A stretch of 64,000 nt of DNA, taken from NCBI GenBank assembly GCA_945643635.1, contig CALZFC010000354.1, forward strand, positions 3,141,001 to 3,205,000, read 5' to 3'. Source of the DNA: Allodiplogaster sudhausi (lineage: Eukaryota; Nematoda; Chromadorea; Rhabditida; Diplogasteridae). The position numbers were made by a program, and so were the translations under genes. The notes under the pieces are model-generated. The model saw nothing but the letters and a program-made list of their open reading frames with translations. It ran no database searches and was not told where the DNA came from. Shown here piece by piece: positions 1 to 9,935 of this stretch (within the stretch, counting starts at the first letter, position 1; each line of letters begins with the position of its first letter).

Positions 1-1122
1 ATGCTCTGACTGGAATGAGTGTCATGTATGCTTGTGAACCCCAGTCTGGAGCTACAAGTAACAAGGATTGAACTCCATCAGTCATTGCCTTCCGAATAGT
101 TCGCGCAACCAGATTGAAGGGCGGAAAGGCGTAAGCTTCTAGCCCTTTCCAATTCTGTGCGAATGCATATACTGCAAGAGCTTCAGGGTCTAGCTTCCAG
201 GAAAAGAATGCTGCGCAGCGTGAATTTATGTGGCTAGCAAAGAGATCAATCATGGCTTCTCCATACACAGAAAAAAGATGGTTGCAGATGTTCGGATCTA
301 ACGACCATTCTTCTCTGAATTGACGGGACTCAAAGTCTGCTTCATGATTCAATCTTCCTGGAATGTGTGTGGCCACTAATCGAGTGTTGTTGTTCCACGC
401 CCATACCCATATCTCTTTTGTAAGCTCCAGTAGAAAGAAGGAACGAGTGCCACCCATCTTGTTGATGTAAGAAATGGCTGTGGTATTGTCCATTTGTAAT
501 GTGACCACTTTATTCTGCAGCTGAGATGCGAAAGCCTTAATACCCAGCCAACATGCCAAAAGTTCCTTCTCGTTAATGTGCTTACTGACTTCATCTTCTC
601 TCCAGCGCCCCCCAGTGCTGATACCACAGCAAACCGCTCCCCAACCGTCACCCGATGCATCCGTAGTAAGGATATTCGAAGGCCCGGGGATCATTATACA
701 TTCCCTGCTGAATTCGGTTGCTGTATCGCACCACCAGGATAGATCCTGTAGTGAATGAAAATTACAATTCCAGTACCGATTCATAGGACTGATTGCGGAT
801 CAGAGGTGCTAACTGCCTTTGCAGGTTGCGAGAGAAAAGAATTGAAGCGCGAGATGCGATTGCTAGAGAATTCGCTCTCCCCAGAAATTCTGCTAGTTCC
901 CTGCCCTTGACCCTGCCTTTCAACTTCATGGATGCAGCATGAGTTTTCATACGACCGATCATAGGAGTGGGAATAAAGAATACCATTTCCCGGGTATCAA
1001 TGCCTATTCCAAGAAATTCAATTTTCTTCTGGGGAGTGAGAGAAGACTTCTCATAATTTACCTGCAAACCGAGGGATTCTATCAAAGAAATCACACGCTC
1101 AAGATGACTTGTCAGAATCTCT
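1..1122 (-). pseudogene. Inverted copy of DIRS RT/RNase H segment (left arm)
   Basis: This minus-strand copy encodes the same residues as 1170-2291 on the plus strand, including the stretch after the RT catalytic motif and the RNase H motifs. It lacks the YLDD motif, which lies in the unique spacer. It carries the same frame break as the right arm near its position 760-785, so both arms derive from one already damaged sequence. It cannot encode a complete protein within the window. Confidence 0.8.
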
Positions 1123-2291
1123 CGTTGTGTAATCTATCTTGATGACCTGTTTCTGACAGCCGAGTCAGAAGAGATTCTGACAAGTCATCTTGAGCGTGTG
1201 ATTTCTTTGATAGAATCCCTCGGTTTGCAGGTAAATTATGAGAAGTCTTCTCTCACTCCCCAGAAGAAAATTGAATTTCTTGGAATAGGCATTGATACCC
1301 GGGAAATGGTATTCTTTATTCCCACTCCTATGATCGGTCGTATGAAAACTCATGCTGCATCCATGAAGTTGAAAGGCAGGGTCAAGGGCAGGGAACTAGC
1401 AGAATTTCTGGGGAGAGCGAATTCTCTAGCAATCGCATCTCGCGCTTCAATTCTTTTCTCTCGCAACCTGCAAAGGCAGTTAGCACCTCTGATCCGCAAT
1501 CAGTCCTATGAATCGGTACTGGAATTGTAATTTTCATTCACTACAGGATCTATCCTGGTGGTGCGATACAGCAACCGAATTCAGCAGGGAATGTATAATC
1601 ATCCCCGGGCCTTCGAATATCCTTACTACGGATGCATCGGGTGACGGTTGGGGAGCGGTTTGCTGTGGTATCAGCACTGGGGGGCGCTGGAGAGAAGATG
1701 AAGTCAGTAAGCACATTAACGAGAAGGAACTTTTGGCATGTTGGCTGGGTATTAAGGCTTTCGCATCTCAGCTGCAGAATAAAGTGGTCACATTACAAAT
1801 GGACAATACCACAGCCATTTCTTACATCAACAAGATGGGTGGCACTCGTTCCTTCTTTCTACTGGAGCTTACAAAAGAGATATGGGTATGGGCGTGGAAC
1901 AACAACACTCGATTAGTGGCCACACACATTCCAGGAAGATTGAATCATGAAGCAGACTTTGAGTCCCGTCAATTCAGAGAAGAATGGTCGTTAGATCCGA
2001 ACATCTGCAACCATCTTTTTTCTGTGTATGGAGAAGCCATGATTGATCTCTTTGCTAGCCACATAAATTCACGCTGCGCAGCATTCTTTTCCTGGAAGCT
2101 AGACCCTGAAGCTCTTGCAGTATATGCATTCGCACAGAATTGGAAAGGGCTAGAAGCTTACGCCTTTCCGCCCTTCAATCTGGTTGCGCGAACTATTCGG
2201 AAGGCAATGACTGATGGAGTTCAATCCTTGTTACTTGTAGCTCCAGACTGGGGTTCACAAGCATACATGACACTCATTCCAGTCAGAGCAT
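1..2291. repeat. Near-perfect inverted repeat (palindrome) of DIRS RT/RNase H sequence
   Basis: Bases 1-1122 are the reverse complement of 1170-2291, with paired coordinates summing to 2292. I found only one difference, at 692/1600. The non-repeated spacer is 1123-1169. Because base 1 is still inside the arm, the left arm probably continues outside the window. The arms carry the RT end and the RNase H and methyltransferase-like part of a DIRS-type element in opposite directions. This is either a head-to-head duplication of the element or an assembly hairpin artefact. Confidence 0.95.
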
Positions 2292-2425
2292 GGCAGTCAT
2301 CTACACTGATAGATCTGCAGAGAGAGCCTCCCAGTCTGAGCAATGTGGTGGGAATGCCCCACCCGTGCCTGTCCTCCCCCCACTTCCGTCTTCGAGCATG
2401 GAAAATCTTTCCGGTCAGTGGGTGA
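1123..2425 (+). pseudogene. DIRS-type reverse transcriptase (C-terminal part), RNase H and methyltransferase-like domain
   Basis: Reading from 1123 gives the RT catalytic motif YLDD at 1135-1146, followed by the RT thumb region with FLGIGID. A one-base frame break near 1520-1530 moves the reading into the frame of 1508-2425. That frame carries RNase H motifs TDASGDGWGAV, NEKELLACW and LQMDNTTAISYIN, which supply the D-E-D catalytic residues, and later HIPGRLNHEAD. The following DLFASHINSR...PPFNL...APDWGSQ segment is typical of the region after RNase H in DIRS/PAT elements. The N-terminal RT and gag are absent. With the frame break this copy is not functional. Family assignment comes from motif order together with the adjoining tyrosine recombinase. 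Confidence 0.85.
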
Positions 2426-3375
2426 ACTCAGGCATTTCAGAGACAGCAGCTGCTTACGTGTTAGATTCCTGGGCCCCATCAACTAGGAAACAATACGATT
2501 CTGCTCTGAGAAAATGGGACCTTTTTTGTACTACCCAGGGATTTCCTCAGATTCCCACCCAAGCCTCCCTGCTCAATTATTTGTCAGATCTCAAGGAAAA
2601 GGGAGCGGCATATAGTACGGTAGCAGTACATAAGGCATCAATCGTGTCTTACTTCACTGCTGCGGGTTCACAATTAGACTTTCCGCTGATTGATCGATTC
2701 ATGAAGGGAGTCTTCCGCGCAGCTCCTCCCATGCCAAGTTACTCTTCCTCATGGGATGTTGGCAAAGTACTTGATACTATTGCTTCTTGGGGCGCGTCAT
2801 CGAATCTGTCGCTGAAATCTCTTACTTGGAAAACAGCTATGCTCCTTGCTCTAGCGTCACCAAAACGCGTCTCATAATTAGCTAGTCTTAAACTTTCCAA
2901 CTTACAACGTAAAGATGATCAGTGGACTTTCCATTTGGGTATGACAAAGAATAGGAGAATGGGTACTTCGGCACATTCTACTTCATACTTCCGCTTCACG
3001 GAAACAATCTTATGCCCAATCGCAACGCTTGAATGTTATTTGGAACAAACAACGTTGCCAGAGAGAGCAGATGAAGTTCTTGTATCACACCAATCACCGC
3101 ACCATCGGGTCACCCCTCAGACTGTAGCGCGTTGGATTAAGGGTGTTCTCTCTCTTTGTGGATATGATTCGTACGGGGCACACTCGACTAGAGCAGCGTC
3201 GACCACACTTGCTAGACTGACTGGTATCTCCTCTAAACAGATTCTTGAGGCTGCTAATTGGGCACCCAATGGAAGCACCTTCGAAAGGTTTTATTATAAA
3301 GGGGACAACCAACTTGATAACGCCTTCCAGTCGGCAGTGTTTAGTTCAAGGTATTGCTTTGAACTAGCCATTTGA
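2290..3375 (+). pseudogene. DIRS-type tyrosine recombinase (integrase), one nonsense codon
   Basis: Two same-frame segments, 2290-2877 and 2935-3375, form one recombinase interrupted by a TAA at 2875-2877. That stop sits just after SPKRVS, where the family normally has Glu in RVSEL, so a single G-to-T change explains it. Catalytic residues visible are the Arg of PKRVS, HSTRAA (His-x-x-Arg) at about 3182-3199, and the Tyr nucleophile in FERFYYKG at about 3280-3300. The N-terminal SAM-like DNA-binding part includes STRKQYDSALRKW. Such recombinases insert the circular cDNA of DIRS elements without target duplications. The ORF overlaps the end of the RT/RH reading frame, as is common in DIRS elements. 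This copy is inactivated. Confidence 0.9.
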
Positions 3376-3398
3376 TTGTTATGAACAATGGAATATAA

Positions 3399-3471
3399 TG
3401 TGATATTTTGCTAGACAACAACAGTTGTTGAAGTAAAATATTTATTATATATCATTGTGAATAACAATCAA
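3399..3471 (+). repeat. 73-bp inverted repeat, left copy (DIRS 3' end)
   Basis: This block is the exact reverse complement of 4012-4084 (coordinates sum to 7483). It starts right after the recombinase stop codon. Inverted and internal complementary repeats at the 3' end are expected in DIRS-type elements. The bases 3366-3383 also recur in direct orientation at 4006-4023, so the junction combines direct and inverted repeats. Confidence 0.85.
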
Positions 3472-3711
3472 TGCCCTCCCTTCCCTCCCTATGTGTCAGA
3501 AGTGTCCTTCTCACATCTTGACCTTGTTCTAAACTTGGCTACTTGCAGGACCGCCCCATCGAAGGCATCCACTTCCGGAGGGAACCCACAGAAGCCGCCA
3601 GAACGACACCAGGCAGTCGCCAGTCGTGGCCAGGCATCGACATCAACAGGAGGAACGAGAGTCCAGAGGGTGAAGCCCACTCGACCGACATTTAAGAAGA
3701 AGAACTCATGA
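3457..3711 (+). CDS. Short ORF between the DIRS inverted repeats, unknown
   Basis: An 84-codon ORF lies between the two 73-bp inverted repeats. Its product is rich in Pro, Ser, Thr and Lys and ends in a basic FKKKN tail. I do not recognise a domain. It could be the start of the element's gag ORF in a circularly permuted arrangement, or chance coding within the terminal region. Nothing conserved supports a function. Confidence 0.25.
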   Translation: MNNNQCPPFPPYVSEVSFSHLDLVLNLATCRTAPSKASTSGGNPQKPPERHQAVASRGQASTSTGGTRVQRVKPTRPTFKKKNS

Positions 3712-4011
3712 CTTTTCTTCCTGTTCCCGATCCTGTTCTTTTTTATCATTGTTGTTACAAATGATAAAGATAAAATTTGTTAACTTTCTTGCACTCTCTC
3801 GCACACTCGTACTCTCGCACACTGCGAACACTGAGGGTATGGTGGTGTCAAGACACCACGTTTCTTTCTGTAGATCAAACGGACAAACTCCCGCCTGCTC
3901 TATCTCACTCGGACGACACAGCGAGAGTTCAAAATGTTTGCTGCTGACAATAGATCATTTTTTTTTGTTTGATCTTTCGTGTGATCAGGCCGACCACGTC
4001 GACAAAGCCAT

Positions 4012-4084
4012 TTGATTGTTATTCACAATGATATATAATAAATATTTTACTTCAACAACTGTTGTTGTCTAGCAAAATATCACA
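4012..4084 (-). repeat. 73-bp inverted repeat, right copy (DIRS 3' end)
   Basis: This is the exact reverse complement of 3399-3471, separated from it by 540 bp. It probably marks the right limit of the DIRS-related sequence, since nothing retroelement-like follows. The 4085-4370 stretch after it is AT-rich and shows no gene. Confidence 0.8.
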
Positions 4085-4370
4085 TTTTGGGCCTTCCCCC
4101 ATACAAGTGGAGGAAAAGTCAGCAAATGGACGCTTTCACAGACCCATTTCGGTCCTTCCCCCCAACCGGGTATAACGGTGCCAAAATCTGAGTCGCTACG
4201 AAGTCTGCACACAAAATAGAATTATCTGTTTAATTAATAAGGAACAATTAGGAATTTTTTAAATATATATTTTAGCGAACTATGAATGATTAATAATAAA
4301 CAGCTGATAAAATATATCTAATTGCGTGAAAAATAAAAGATGAATAATGACTGCTGACAATGAGCCAAAC

Positions 4371-4531
4371 CCGCTGATTGTAGTCGCCTTCATCCACGAC
4401 GCCGTCGTCCCTTAGAGTCGTGGCGAGCACGAGACGGAATTTCTCGTTCAGCCCGATTGGATAGAGCTGCGTGTTCACGTCGAGGATCAACTCCATAAGG
4501 ACTCCGAGTCGAAGAAGAGACGGAACACCTG
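4371..4531 (-). pseudogene. rpb-8: RNA polymerase I/II/III subunit RPB8-like exon (fragment)
   Basis: The minus strand encodes [13 protein letters not shown] followed by [13 protein letters not shown] and DEGDYN, a close match to the middle of RPB8 (RPABC3), the OB-fold subunit shared by all three nuclear RNA polymerases. A splice-acceptor-like CCCCAG precedes the exon. Upstream of MEL the matching residues (FDSES) lie in a different frame, so at least one base is missing near 4497-4500. The N-terminal exon and the downstream RPSRADQ exon are not visible nearby. The DIRS element lies 300 bp downstream of this exon and may have separated or destroyed the rest. It is probably a relic, but an assembly error in a live gene is possible. 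Confidence 0.6.
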
Positions 4532-4559
4532 GGGATATTGTCAAGTTCATTTCTGGGTG

Positions 4560-5100
4560 TGATAATTGGAACTATAAGATATTATAATAAAAATATTCGC
4601 CAGCTACTATCAGGATCATTTCAAGCAATTACAGGTTAAGCTTATATTAGGAAAAATTTGAGCTATTTTTAAGTTAGTATAAACCTATAATAATGCAAAT
4701 TTCGGGCTAACCACGGGAGTATAAAAAGAAATTCAAGCATGGAGAATAAGGCGCACAAGATTCTGGGAAACTGGCAGAACAGGCTAAAAATAGGGCAGCA
4801 CAAGATATTCTTGCAAATGGGCTCAGATTTGCTTCTGTTCAGCAACTCAGTTCGATCAACATTAAATGGTGGCCATATATGATAAATAAGGTATACCGTT
4901 TTGGATAAGGAGCTAGGGCCAATGGCGGAGGATAACGGGACCGGGTACGCTCTTAACAAGTGTTCATGGAGCGGAGTTTCTTAAACGGCCGTGATTGATG
5001 AGGTGGCTAAACAAGCTAGATAAAGAGCAAAATTGGCCCCTAAAATCCCAATTCCGTGGCCCCTTCTTCTACATGCGTGGGCTCCATTGAAAATTCCACA
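4560..5100. other. No gene seen
   Basis: AT-rich stretch without splice-consistent coding sequence on either strand. I searched it for the N-terminal RPB8 exon (minus strand) and did not find it. Confidence 0.4.
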
Positions 5101-5107
5101 CCTTCCT

Positions 5108-5166
5108 GCCACCGTAGTAAAGTGTCATGTTTTCGGGTGAGATCACGGGGTAATGTAACTGAGCTG
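5108..5166 (+). repeat. Dispersed repeat, copy 1
   Basis: A stretch of about 60 bp containing CCGTAGTAAA, CGGGTGA and GTAATGTAACTGA resembles 6331-6391 read on the minus strand. The two copies are diverged, so this is an old dispersed repeat and not a tandem duplication. The rest of 5167-5971 is CT-rich or AT-rich with no gene. Confidence 0.5.
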
Positions 5167-5970
5167 AAAATGCCTAATCCTCCTCAAACACACTCTCTCC
5201 ATGCGCGCTCTGCGCCTCTCCCTCCAGAATCCGAGGTTTTGGTTGAGAGTAGATTTTCAGATGAATGGAAGAACTTGGCTGAAAGGAGAGAGGGAGAATG
5301 CAATGACGAGAGTCCTACTCTGAGCATCTTTCACACTATGGCAATCGTGTGACAGTTGTCCGGAAATTCCACTTCCGACTTGCTCTAAATAACGAAATGT
5401 TTGCAATGCGGCTGGAACGTATAAATATAGCTTTCAAGAAATGTCAAACCTAAGCATGCGTTTCAATGTGAGTTTCTTGTTGTTATCTGTTTGTTGTCGC
5501 TATCTGATTCTCATCGTGCCTCTCTAGTCTCTCTCTCTGTTTTTTCTCTCTCTCCCTCCCTCCCTCTTTCCCTCTTCTCTTCCAGATGCCCTACGTCTAC
5601 ACGCGGCCTACACGGGCGCGCCCATCTCTATCTCTACACCTCCGGAGCGCTAGAATGAGGAGCACGGGAAGGAGCTACTTGCGACATTGTCTGAGGCCCC
5701 CTCTCCCATATTTCTCGCATACAATATGTTAGTAAAAGAAGTATAAATTTTTTTTAATGTAAAGTTACCTTTTGATTTGACTTTTCCATTATATTTGTGA
5801 ACCCTTTCCTGTGACTTTACCCTGTCTTCTTTATACCGTTTTGGTAAAGCTGAATGAATGAAACAGTTGTCCAGCTGCAATGAAAATATGCAATATGTTG
5901 GGCATGTACATCAATTTAAGTTGGCGGGACTAGAGTGGCCGCGGGCGGAAAGAGTTCGTGGAATGCTAGT

Positions 5971-5971
<1 letters not shown>

Positions 5972-6015
<44 letters not shown>

Positions 6016-6122
6016 AGAGTTCGTGGAATGCAAGTGACAGAGAGAGAGAGAGAGAGAGAGCTCGTGAAAATCTAGTGAGAGATAGAGAGAGAGAGAGAGA
6101 GAGAAAGAGAAAGAGAGAGAGG
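5972..6122 (+). repeat. GA microsatellite with a repeated insert
   Basis: (GA)n tracts are interrupted by copies of a unit containing AAAGAGTTCGTGGAATG and GTGACAGAGAG, starting at about 5948 and 6013. The minus-strand ORF across it is only Leu/Ser repeat and is not a gene. Confidence 0.8.
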
Positions 6123-6330
6123 GGGGAAGACTAGTGACATGGAGCACACAGAAATCCTTGAAGCTAATCGTTCAACATGCTATATGGTCGTGCAGTGCAT
6201 CTAGTTTCGGTTACTCGTAGTGGCAAGGTTTTGCGCGTTTTCTTAAGGGCAGAGGGGAGTATGGGGTGGCGTATGTCCTCGGAGGAGCATCTCTGCTGAA
6301 TGTTCAACCGAAACCTCGGGTGATATTCCC

Positions 6331-6391
6331 TAGTTTCAGTTACATTCTTCCGAGTTTTCACCCGAGAAAACGACAGTTTACTACGGCGGCT
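6331..6391 (-). repeat. Dispersed repeat, copy 2
   Basis: Minus-strand counterpart of 5108-5166, sharing CCGTAGTAAA, CGGGTGA and AATGTAACTGA. No coding function is evident; the minus ORF over 6164-6481 looks like translation of the repeat. The rest of 6392-6882 shows no gene apart from a short GA tract. Confidence 0.5.
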
Positions 6392-6882
6392 GACTTGATA
6401 TTGATAAAGCAGGCTCACTGTAGATCTCGTTAAAAGCCTTCTGGATTCAAGAGGGCGTGACAGGCTAGAATTTAGAAACAATGAAAGAACATAAGTGTCA
6501 ACAGTCAGCCTTTATGTTCTTTGCTTTTGAATCTCGACCGTTGTAGAGAGACCGATAAATAAATAAATAAAAATCAAGGAAAATCATATGAAATGTGAAT
6601 CCATGCAAAATTACCGTGCATTGCGTCATTAAAGGATAGCACCCTCTACACAATACATGTATGATATTATCGATATAATTCTCTTGAATGCAGAAGGATT
6701 TTTACAGTAAGCCTTCTTTATCAGTATCAAGTCAGTGGGAAAGAGAAGCGATGTCTTCAGAATCGAGTTCGGTGCATGAGGGATGAGCACTCTGCGATGA
6801 GCCAGGCCGAGAGAGAGAGAGAGAACGATGGAGAGAGAGAGAGTTTGCTTTGCATTCTAAACCAACTCTCTTTCTTGTACAG

Positions 6883-7138
6883 CCTCATCTACTTTGTAGC
6901 CCTGGGAGATGGCAAAGGAAACGATAATGGAAAGAAGCACGAAAGAAGCTCAAAATTCTCCAAAGACAATAAAATTTTTACACCTCCCGGTGAGTAAGCC
7001 ACGACCATATCAATCTTCTCTAACCTTCTCCCCTCCCCTTCAGTCGGTTATCTTTCAATGATATCTTTTGACTCCTAACTCCGCCCATAAATGAATAGCT
7101 GTAATGCAGTTGTGTTGAATGCATCGGTCATCTCCTTT
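6883..7138 (+). CDS. Short Lys/Ser-rich peptide locus, copy 1
   Basis: After an acceptor-like TTGTACAG, the frame ending at TAA 6997 reads LGDGKGNDNGKKHE then SKFSKDNKIFTPPGE. The same arrangement recurs at 8491-8752, including the CCCGGTGAGT that could serve as a splice donor and the downstream AATGAATAG region, so the similarity reaches beyond the coding part. The ATG of copy 2 is CTG here. I do not recognise the family; the size and composition recall short nematode sperm peptides, but that is only an impression. Whether the reading stops at TAA or is spliced at GTGAGT is open. Confidence 0.35.
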
Positions 7139-7189
7139 ATTTATTTATATTTGGTTGCACCTCAACTTCAGTTACTCAAGCTTGTTAAC

Positions 7190-7530
7190 AGTTGTTCTCA
7201 GCTGTCAAGTAGATAGTCGTTGAGTTGTGTGTCCCATTCCATGCTGCTCTTCCACAGCTGTTGCAAGAACCGCTTGAAGGGAAGGGTTGATGGGCGGAGG
7301 AATCCGAGAGGATCGTACATCGATGCAATGAATTCGAGCACGATCGTTTGGTCCATACTGCAGACGGAGGCGCCATCTTTGGAGATGAGGTTGATGGTCT
7401 TTATAGAGTAGCCGAGAGGAAACGCTCGAGAGAAAGACGTAGCCAAACGGTATGCGTGGCGTAGAGAAGGGTGTCTTCAGCAGCATGAGGCAGCCTTGCG
7501 TGGAAGGCGCAGCTCCGTAGCCATGGTCGC
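7190..7530 (-). pseudogene. BEL/Pao retrotransposon fragment (Pao peptidase/RT-connection region)
   Basis: The minus strand encodes [18 protein letters not shown] followed by FLQQLW and [10 protein letters not shown]. This is the DPLG(F/L)xxPxxxxxK...LQxLW signature of the Pao family domain that follows the reverse transcriptase. Reading frames shift upstream and the piece is only about 340 bp long, so it is a dead fragment. A larger but different Pao remnant lies at 57.7-61.0 kb. Confidence 0.65.
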
Positions 7531-7663
7531 CACTTTTGTGGCTTAGTCCTTATCCCATATTTCAAACTTGGGTAATTAAGCATAGCGAACTAACCATAAG
7601 GACGAAGCAAAACGAATAAGACACTAAGAGTAAACGTTCTGTCAAACGCAGCAAGAAGTTGGT

Positions 7664-8154
7664 TTAAAGAAGGGCGATCACCGAAAATTTACTAATATGC
7701 GTTCAAGCATACAAAAATCTCGAATGGAAGTCCATCGGAGCAAACTAAGATGTACGGTACACTTGTGGCCAAATGCATGCTTTTTTCCCAACGCGGGATG
7801 TCAATTCTGATTGACTATTTTGACGTTTTTTGTTCTTGCTAAAAGTATTTACAGAAAAACTAACACAAAAACTTTATTAAGCTTACTAAAATGTCAAAGT
7901 CGCGATGGCTTTGTAAATTTTATCTTCCCGCGATGGTAAATGTACCCTAGTTACTGTGTACACCACATTTTTGCACTGAGACACCAATATGAATTTAATT
8001 CAAAAGTTGCACTTTCAAGTGCATATACTTGAATGTGAAACTTTTTTGTGGTTTTTCATGTGCATATCTCTTATCTATATGCTAAAAACTATTCGAAAAT
8101 ACGTAAAATGTTTCATATGTCGTGAACGACTTTTCGGTGATCGCCCTCCTTTAA
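7664..8154. mobile_element. TTAA-flanked MITE, family 1, copy A
   Basis: TTAA at 7664-7667 and 8151-8154 flanks terminal inverted repeats with core GGGCGATCACCGAAAA. The interior is AT-rich and non-coding. A second copy in opposite orientation lies at 46793-47293, and a lone end at 9516-9538. TTAA target sites suggest mobilisation by a piggyBac-type transposase, which is an inference from the flanks alone. Confidence 0.85.
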
Positions 8155-8490
8155 AAGGACTTTTCTTTCGTTAAAGTACACTGATTTCCTACACATTTTA
8201 CGCTCATAGTCACTTTCACATTCGGCTACCGAAATCTGACAAAGTAGCCGTAGATAGTGGTCTTCTTATTCTCAAGAATCGTCGACGATGATAAATAAAA
8301 ACTGAAATCTAACTCTGTCAATTTAAGCACTAGAATTTAGGAAGTTTCAGTGTTTAAAGAACGTCCTTTTTGTATTACAAATTCATAAAATTGCTTACGG
8401 CATAGAAATTTTTTACCCTCTTCTCCGCTTCCTGCTTTATCTGCAGCCGTGTTCACTTGCTCTTTGAGCTAATGAAAACTGCTAGAAGTG

Positions 8491-8752
8491 AGCCCCTTCT
8501 ACTTTGTGGCCATGGGAGATGACAAGGGACAGAAGGAACGCTAATGGAAAGAAGCACGAACTACAAGTGATCCAAGGACAAGAAAATGTTCGCATCTCCC
8601 GGTGAGTCGGGCTATCTCTGTTCCCTTCTCCTTCCATCCCCAATGGTCAGTTATCCCTCAGTGATTTCTTCGGCGTCCTAACTCCCGAAGACCCTTCGAT
8701 AAATGAATAGTTGTAATACAGTTGTGTTGAATGCGAAGGTCGTCTCCTTCTC
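8491..8752 (+). pseudogene. Short Lys/Ser-rich peptide locus, copy 2 (degenerate)
   Basis: This is homologous to 6883-7138. It has an ATG at 8512 (MGDDKG) but a seven-base insertion then brings an early stop, and the later part (SKDKKMFASPGESG) is in another frame. It keeps the CCCGGTGAGT site and the downstream AATGAATAG region. It appears to be a broken paralogue 1.6 kb from copy 1. The intervals 8155-8490 and 8753-9039 hold no gene. Confidence 0.4.
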
Positions 8753-9039
8753 GCCCACCTCACATCCACTTATCTACCCTCTCCTTCGTCGTCTTCTCAC
8801 CGTTTTGGCACCCTCCCCCAACTCTGGGTTTACAAAATATTTGCAAAGAATTTGCACGCTATAAGAAAGCTTTCAATTCTCTAAAAAGTAGGTTTTGATT
8901 TTTCACAAAAACAAGCATTTTCTAATTTTTATTATTTTTTAATAGCTAAATCTATCAAATAGTAGATGCTATTTGTCGCCACGTCATTCTTGATGTATGA
9001 ATAAATAAATAATGAAAAAAACTACATCTTTTGCAGATC

Positions 9040-9235
9040 ATGCCCAATGCACGACGATTCAACCTGTTGTTTCTCTTGTTGTACTTCGCTCAAAGCATTC
9101 TTGTAACCAGAGGAGATATTATGGTATTAAACATTTAAATATTCTTTATTTATATTATTTTATAGCCAATAATAAAAAATTGAATTTCAGCTTGGTGGCA
9201 TTCTTGCAACTACAGAACGGGCATTAAATATCTAG
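9040..9235 (+). CDS. Signal-peptide exon plus small second exon (possible 5' end of the mucin-like gene)
   Basis: ATG at 9040 starts MPNARRFNLLFLLLYFAQ, a basic n-region plus a Leu-rich core typical of a secretion signal. A GT at 9124 and TTTCAG at 9185-9190 define a 67-base intron, after which LGGILATTERALNI and TAG at 9233-9235 follow in phase 0. As read, this is a 42-residue secreted peptide. The same phase-0 donor could instead join the acceptor at 9935, which would supply the missing signal peptide for the Thr-rich gene at 9936-11075. The sequence does not decide between these. Confidence 0.4.
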
Positions 9236-9515
9236 ATATTCTTAATGTATAGTAATTTAAAATCTATATTTAAAAAATTTATTTCTGCTGGAGGACCACT
9301 TAAAACTCAGTCAGATAGATCTAGTAATAATTAAAGCTGCCGCCGTCATGCGTACAGCTTTATGAGAAATTTCCCGACTCCATGGAGGCTCGCCATCGAC
9401 TACAGCAGATTCCACGGACGACATTCGACGAGTGCCAGAGACTCTGCGATGAGGTTTAATATCTTGGGAAATGAGAAGTTCGTCACGCGAGCCCAATTAT
9501 GCCTATACATTCCGT

Positions 9516-9538
9516 TTAAAGTAGGGCGATCACCGAAA
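9516..9538. repeat. Lone terminal repeat of TTAA MITE family 1
   Basis: TTAA at 9516-9519 is followed by AGTAGGGCGATCACCGAAAA, the end of the MITE seen at 7664 and 46793. No matching second end or interior follows, so this is a truncated element. The remaining 9236-9935 stretch holds no supported gene. Confidence 0.6.
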
Positions 9539-9935
9539 AAGATATGAGATTTTAAATTGCCGCTGCCCTCTGCACTCTCATTCACTTTCACCTATGAAAT
9601 AGCACACGAGAATGAGAGTGCCTACTCGCAGGGTGAACGAGGTAATTATGTATTAATTGCGAACGGCGAACGTATTCCATTAAGCAAGAAAAGAGTTAAG
9701 AAGTCTTTCACCTTGACAGAGGGAAGACTGCGAAGGCTTCGCTTACGGCGAAGAGAAGAGCCTCTGCTCGCTCGTTGGCGAGATCGCTTCCTCGCCCAAG
9801 CAGTGTTCGATTAAGACTACTCTGCACATCAAGGTGCTATCTTAAATTAGTTTTCAAACTGTTGTCGACTCCTAAATACTCTTGTCAATGTACTCCTCTT
9901 TAATCAAGTCTAAAAGTAAAAGTACACATTGTCAG

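Noticed and set aside
5056..5352. 98-codon plus-strand ORF
   Set aside because: Part of it is a diverged repeat also found at 6331-6391 in the opposite orientation; there is no other support for a gene.
9311..9591. Minus-strand ORFs suspected to be retrotransposon integrase
   Set aside because: No HHCC or DDE motif could be identified and the similarity was only impressionistic.
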